Shown here: piece after piece, positions 60,276-64,000 of the stretch
Layout: every line of letters starts with the position of its first letter
How positions within the stretch are numbered: position 1 is the stretch's first letter
Assembly: GCA_000403495.2 (NCBI GenBank)
Contig: KE159810.1
Location: forward strand, 957,191 to 1,021,190
From: Lachnospiraceae bacterium 10-1
GTDB taxonomy: Bacteria > Bacillota > Clostridia > Lachnospirales > Lachnospiraceae
Length of the DNA stretch: 64,000 nucleotides
Reading direction: 5' to 3'
Notes under the pieces: model-generated
Seen by the model: the letters and a program-made list of their open reading frames with translations, nothing else
Told to the model about the DNA's origin: nothing
Databases searched by the model: none
Position numbers and translations under genes: made by a program

Positions 60276-60704
60276 TTATTCCTCCAGCTTGCCAATTCTG
60301 CGGATATGATTTTCTCCCTGTGAAAATTCCGTATTCAAAAAGGTTTCCACAATTTCAACTGCAAGATTTTTTCCCACAATGCCGCCGCCTAATGCCAGCA
60401 TATTGGCATCATTATGAAGCCTCGTCATCTTTGCAAGATACGCGTTTGTACACAGTGCACATCTTACGCCAGGCACTTTATTGGCTGCAATGGAAACGCC
60501 AATCCCGGTAGTACATACCACGATTCCTTTCTCGCACTCTTCATCCGCCACCGCCTTAGCAGCCGCTTTTGTAAATTCAGGATAATCACAGGATGTTTTA
60601 TCATAACACCCAAAATCCCTGTACTCTATTTTATTTTCCTTAAGGTACTCCATAATCTGGCACTTTAAATCATATCCGCCATGATCACTGGCTAATGCTA
60701 TCAT
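60276..60704 (-). CDS. rpiB: ribose-5-phosphate isomerase B, 142 aa
   Basis: IALASDHGGYDLK (residues 2-14) and CTTGIGVSIAANKVPGVRCALC (about 66-87) are the RpiB signatures, the second with the catalytic Cys66. The enzyme interconverts ribose-5-phosphate and ribulose-5-phosphate; LacA/LacB isomerases share the fold, so a sugar isomerase of other range cannot be excluded. The length is standard. GGAGGAATGAAAA precedes the ATG. It follows ywlC by 38 nt in the same direction, likely one operon. Confidence 0.93.
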   Translation of the reverse strand: MIALASDHGGYDLKCQIMEYLKENKIEYRDFGCYDKTSCDYPEFTKAAAKAVADEECEKGIVVCTTGIGVSIAANKVPGVRCALCTNAYLAKMTRLHNDANMLALGGGIVGKNLAVEIVETFLNTEFSQGENHIRRIGKLEE

Positions 60705-60742
60705 TTTTCATTCCTCCATTTTAAAAAATTTCCATAAATATG

Positions 60743-61813
60743 CTACATGGAGCTATTTTCTCCTGACAAACGCACCACCTGATGGCCTGCTGCCTTTAAC
60801 AACCTGTTCATAACAGCCTGTCCCACGCCTTTTTGTTTAAAGCCTTCTGCATATATAATTTCAATTCCTTCATCATCAAATTCCCGCAGTATACGGAATA
60901 AGCATTTGGCAGTCTGCTCCTCCCGGCCTTGCTCTCCCGCACTTTTTACACTGTCTGCCAAATACCCGGCGGCTGTTTCATCTGTGGCAATCACTCCTGT
61001 TCTTTTTCCTTCCTTATGAAAAGCAGAAAGTTTTTCATTGATATAGGTGCTCACCTGCCTGCCTTCCCCTTCCACGATAATCAGATTTCCCTTTGGCGCA
61101 TAATGCTTGTATTTCATTCCCGGTGCCTTTGGCGCCTGGGCTGCATGATCATCCATGATAGTTTGATCTGCTTCCACGTCGCCTATCACCTGTCTTAGCA
61201 TCTCCTCCGTAATATACCCGGGACGCAGAATCATAGGAGAAGTTCCCGTCAGGTCAATAATCGTGGATTCCAGACCAATATCGGCCTGTCCTCCATCAAT
61301 GATCATATCTATTCTGCCAAAGAGATCTTCTATCACATATTTTGCTACGGTAGGGCTGGGCCTGCCGGAACGATTCGCACTGGGGGCTGCAACATACCCC
61401 CCTGCCTCACGGATAAACTCTCTTGCAATCTGATTAGAAGGCATTCTTACCGCCACAGTGTTAAGTCCTCCTGTGGTTTCCAGAGGGACACAATCCGCCT
61501 TTTCAAAAATCATGGTAAGTGGTCCCGGCCAATACTTTTCCGCCAGTTGGTATGCAGCTTTGGGGATTTTTCTGACAATTTGGGAAAGCGCACTCATCTC
61601 CACAATATGTATAATCAGAGGATTATCGGAAGGCCTGCCTTTGGCGGCATAAATCTTTTTGGAAGAAGAACTGTTTAAGGCATCTCCTCCAAGCCCGTAT
61701 ACCGTCTCTGTAGGAAATGCTACCAGTCCGCCGGATTTAATTATATTTCCAGCCATTTTAACAGTCTGCATATCTATATTTTCTTCATCCATCCTGATAA
61801 TTTTTGTATCCAT
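60743..61813 (-). CDS. ywlC: L-threonylcarbamoyladenylate synthase (Sua5/YwlC), 356 aa
   Basis: The YrdC domain (about residues 13-210) contains GGLVAFPTETVYGLGGDAL and KGRPSDNPLIIHI; the Sua5 domain (about 240-352) follows, as in the long form. The enzyme makes threonylcarbamoyl-AMP for the t6A37 modification of tRNA. The length matches Sua5. It is the first gene of the rpiB operon and lies downstream of the cwlD fragment. The ATG has GGGAGCTGACGC upstream. Confidence 0.95.
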   Translation of the reverse strand: MDTKIIRMDEENIDMQTVKMAGNIIKSGGLVAFPTETVYGLGGDALNSSSSKKIYAAKGRPSDNPLIIHIVEMSALSQIVRKIPKAAYQLAEKYWPGPLTMIFEKADCVPLETTGGLNTVAVRMPSNQIAREFIREAGGYVAAPSANRSGRPSPTVAKYVIEDLFGRIDMIIDGGQADIGLESTIIDLTGTSPMILRPGYITEEMLRQVIGDVEADQTIMDDHAAQAPKAPGMKYKHYAPKGNLIIVEGEGRQVSTYINEKLSAFHKEGKRTGVIATDETAAGYLADSVKSAGEQGREEQTAKCLFRILREFDDEGIEIIYAEGFKQKGVGQAVMNRLLKAAGHQVVRLSGENSSM

Positions 61814-61880
61814 TCTGCGTCAGCTCCCAATATTCTATTTTACTCTAACACATTTCCTGTTTCTTGACTACCTTCTATTG

Positions 61881-62450
61881 CTATTTTGAGGGTTCCTCCA
61901 CTCCATTTAAATATTTCATGATCCCCATGTGGATATTCCAGGCCACCTTTTCCTGATACAAATGGGTAGAAAGCTTTTCCGCTTCTTCGCGATTGGACAA
62001 AAAACCGCACTCTACGATAACGATTGTTCTGGAAGTCTTTTTCAGCAGAAAATAACTGTCATTACCTTTTGCCTGTCTGTTGTTTTCCGGATCCAGCGCG
62101 CGGAGCTGTTCCTGGAGCACACCAGCAAGGCGTTTGCTTTCTTCACTGGTGGCATAATAAAAAACCTGTGCCCCTTTCACATATTCCTCATGATAGCTGT
62201 TTTGATGAATGCTGACCACAAGTACCGGATTGGCATTTTCGATAATTTCCAGCCTTCTTTTCATATCCTGTACCTTTTTATTGCTTGCATTCTCATCATA
62301 AAGCCCTTTGTCCCCTTCCCTTGTCATTATCACCTGGATTCCCTCAGCCTGAAGAAAATCTTTTAGCATAATTGCAATTTCCAAATTAATGTCTTTTTCC
62401 AACTGATCATTAATCCCTACTTTTCCGGGATCTGTGCCTCCATGTGCCGG
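61881..62450 (-). pseudogene. cwlD: 3' part of cwlD, spore cortex N-acetylmuramoyl-L-alanine amidase, interrupted
   Basis: From 62450 the frame reads PAHGGTDPGKVGINDQLEKDINLEIAIMLKDFL, the end of the D-(A/P)-G-H-G-G zinc motif plus the Amidase_3 domain. SIHQNSYHEEYVKGAQVFYY and IVIVECGFLSNREEAEKL complete the catalytic set. The first 35-45 residues and signal peptide are absent, replaced by the recombinase, whose stop is 26 nt away. CwlD removes peptides from muramic acid to make the delta-lactam of spore cortex. Without its start the gene is silent unless the insert excises. Confidence 0.85.
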
Positions 62451-62475
62451 CAGTCGGTTGCGGATTTTTTAATTC

Positions 62476-64000
62476 TTATAAATCCTCCTCTGAAAAATTA
62501 TAAGTTAATTTAATTTTATGGTCTTCATACACTTGAATCTCATGCAGCATGGCATTCACAGTCTCCCGATCCAGGCATTTTACTTCCCCGCTCTCTATCA
62601 ATTGCCTGAGCCAAGAATTATCAGATGCGTCTTCCACTGTCTTATTTTGCGCTGCCTTTTCCACACAGCACATCTGTTTTTCCAAAAGTGCTTCCTTCTT
62701 TATGTATTCCTGCCTGTATTCCATAAACTCCTGTCTGGAAATCAGTTCTTCCTTATAGTCCTCATAAACAGCTTTTTTCAGCCTGCGGATTCTGCCAAGC
62801 TCAGAAAGAATCTTCGTTTTTTCCTCTTCATTCTGCTTTTCATATCCCCATTTACCTTTCAGACTTTCAGCTAATTTCCCTAGGTTTTCCATCCTTCCAA
62901 GTATTTTCTTAAGATCCTCCAGCAGAATATTTTCTAAAGCCTTATGAGAAACCATGTGAGGTGTACAGTATTTTCTTCCGTGCCTTACATAAGTTCCGCA
63001 AAAATAGCCGATATTTTTTCCATTTTTTTTAACCATTGCCCTGCCGCAGTCTCCACATTTTAGAAAGCCTGCAAAAATTGTGACATTTGTTTTTAAGTCC
63101 GGGGTACGGGTTCTGCGTTTTAACAGATCCTGCACCTTTTCCCAAGTGCTTTCATCAATAATCGCCTCATGCGTCCCTTTCACGATGATCCATTCTTCCC
63201 TATCTTTTATCCTGGGCTTTCCCCGCATCTTCTGCACTTTTCTTCCCTGCACCATGTTTCCTATATACAATTCGTTTTGAAGAATACGGTTAACCGTAGA
63301 ATAGGTCCAATAAGAAGTACCCTCCAGCCGGTTTGCATTTTTATAATTTTCTCCGTTTAGTTTCTTATATTCAGAAGGGCACAAAATCCCTTCTTCGTTT
63401 AAAACTGTGGCAATCCGGTTTTTTCCAAAGCCTTTAAGATATAAACCAAATATCCTGCTTACAATTCCGGCAGCATAAGGATCAATAACCAATTTATTTT
63501 TATTCGGCAAAGCTTTCCTATAACCATAAGAAGCAAAAGCTCCTATAAATTCACCGGCCTTTTGTTTGGTTAAAACGCTTGCATGGATTTTCTTTGAAAT
63601 ATCCCTTGCATACTGCTCATTAAAAATATTTTTGATGGGCAGAAGCATGTCATAGGAATGCTCAAAGCTGTCTATATTATCCGTAACGGAAATAAACCGG
63701 ACATTTCTGTCCGGAAAATACCGTTCCAAATATTTTCCCGTGTCAATGTAATCGCGTCCAAAACGGGACAAGTCCTTAACGATCACGCAATTCACATTTC
63801 CCTTCTCAATATCCTCCATCATCCTGCAAAATGCAGGCCGGTTAAAATTGGTTCCGGAAAACCCGTCATCAATATAAATGTCATACACAGAAAAATCTGT
63901 TTTTCCTTTTATGTAGTTGTCAATCAGTTTTTTCTGATTTTTTATACTGTCACTTTCTGCCTTATCGCCCTCATCTTTAGAAATCCTGACATACTCTGCC
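62476..64000 (-). CDS. large serine recombinase, partial, inserted in cwlD
   Basis: The frame is open to the right edge, so the 5' end lies outside; 508 codons are visible. EYVRISKDEG near the edge (63999-63970) gives the catalytic Ser. DDGFSGTNFNRPAF and VIVKDLSRFGRDY complete the resolvase domain; then come a recombinase domain, a zinc ribbon (CGDCG) and a coiled coil (about codons 360-440). It belongs to the TnpX/TndX/SpoIVCA-like group. By position next to the cwlD break it should integrate and excise this element. A GTG at 63888 is internal, not the start. Confidence 0.93.
   Translation of the reverse strand, partial: AEYVRISKDEGDKAESDSIKNQKKLIDNYIKGKTDFSVYDIYIDDGFSGTNFNRPAFCRMMEDIEKGNVNCVIVKDLSRFGRDYIDTGKYLERYFPDRNVRFISVTDNIDSFEHSYDMLLPIKNIFNEQYARDISKKIHASVLTKQKAGEFIGAFASYGYRKALPNKNKLVIDPYAAGIVSRIFGLYLKGFGKNRIATVLNEEGILCPSEYKKLNGENYKNANRLEGTSYWTYSTVNRILQNELYIGNMVQGRKVQKMRGKPRIKDREEWIIVKGTHEAIIDESTWEKVQDLLKRRTRTPDLKTNVTIFAGFLKCGDCGRAMVKKNGKNIGYFCGTYVRHGRKYCTPHMVSHKALENILLEDLKKILGRMENLGKLAESLKGKWGYEKQNEEEKTKILSELGRIRRLKKAVYEDYKEELISRQEFMEYRQEYIKKEALLEKQMCCVEKAAQNKTVEDASDNSWLRQLIESGEVKCLDRETVNAMLHEIQVYEDHKIKLTYNFSEEDL

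Noticed and set aside
62400-62402. TTG as a genuine start of cwlD
   Set aside because: It is the leucine of DQLEKD within the conserved Amidase_3 sequence; homology continues upstream to the break, so the piece is truncated, not restarted.
63886-63888. GTG as start of the right-edge recombinase
   Set aside because: The frame continues upstream to the window edge with the catalytic-serine motif, so the GTG is an internal valine.

Overview
The window looks like chromosome of a spore-forming, anaerobic, gut-type Clostridia (most likely Lachnospiraceae) carrying a large block of mobile DNA. Evidence for the host: spoIIID and a cwlD fragment (sporulation), a complete F-type ATP synthase operon whose c subunit carries a sodium-type ion site, queT behind a preQ1-I-type riboswitch, guaA, rpiB and a Sua5-type threonylcarbamoyl-AMP synthase. 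Species cannot be named from the sequence alone. No rRNA, tRNA or CRISPR array was seen.

Region 1 (about 1-20.1 kb) is a GC-rich module of an integrative conjugative element or plasmid-like element, nearly all on the minus strand. It has a RelE/ParE-type toxin-antitoxin pair, two overlapping large serine recombinases, DUF4314 and DUF5049 proteins, a gamma-glutamylcyclotransferase-fold protein overlapping an amidoligase, a zinc-finger protein, a Replic_Relax protein next to a VirD4/TraG-like coupling ATPase, tandem MT-A70 adenine methyltransferases, small membrane proteins, two membrane-anchored surface-type proteins, a sigma-like factor with a cysteine cluster, and a catalytic-domain-only tyrosine recombinase. 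No mating-pore ATPase (VirB4 type) or VirB6-like gene is visible, so the element is incomplete here or continues beyond position 1.

Region 2 (20.3-27.4 kb) is AT-richer accessory DNA: a lipoprotein, a zinc-ribbon membrane protein, decayed sequence, and an intact Gabija-type anti-phage pair (gajA-gajB, start and stop overlapping).

Region 3 (27.4-36.36 kb) is an integrative mobilizable element ending against the 3' end of guaA, a known island insertion hotspot. A consensus promoter reads xis-int-mobC-ATPase-MOBV relaxase leftward. The opposite arm carries two acetyltransferases and a very AT-rich operon: an XRE regulator, a SEFIR-domain protein with an unrecognised C-terminal domain, a small alpha/beta protein and a minimal nucleotidyltransferase. 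This operon is the best candidate for an undescribed defence system in the window.

Region 4 (36.36-62.45 kb) is the host backbone: guaA, spoIIID, a broken acyltransferase, a lipoprotein with an AgrC/LytTR-like two-component system, riboswitch-queT, a DUF4097/XRE membrane pair, a large exported protein with a C39-like tail, a Methyltransf_32 protein, the atpZ-I-B-E-F-H-A-G-D-C operon, GNAT and DUF402 genes, a coiled-coil/SleB hydrolase, rpiB and ywlC. Region 5 (62.45 kb to the end) begins another element: a large serine recombinase inserted into the catalytic motif of cwlD, leaving only its 3' part. This resembles sporulation-gene interruptions such as the skin element of sigK.
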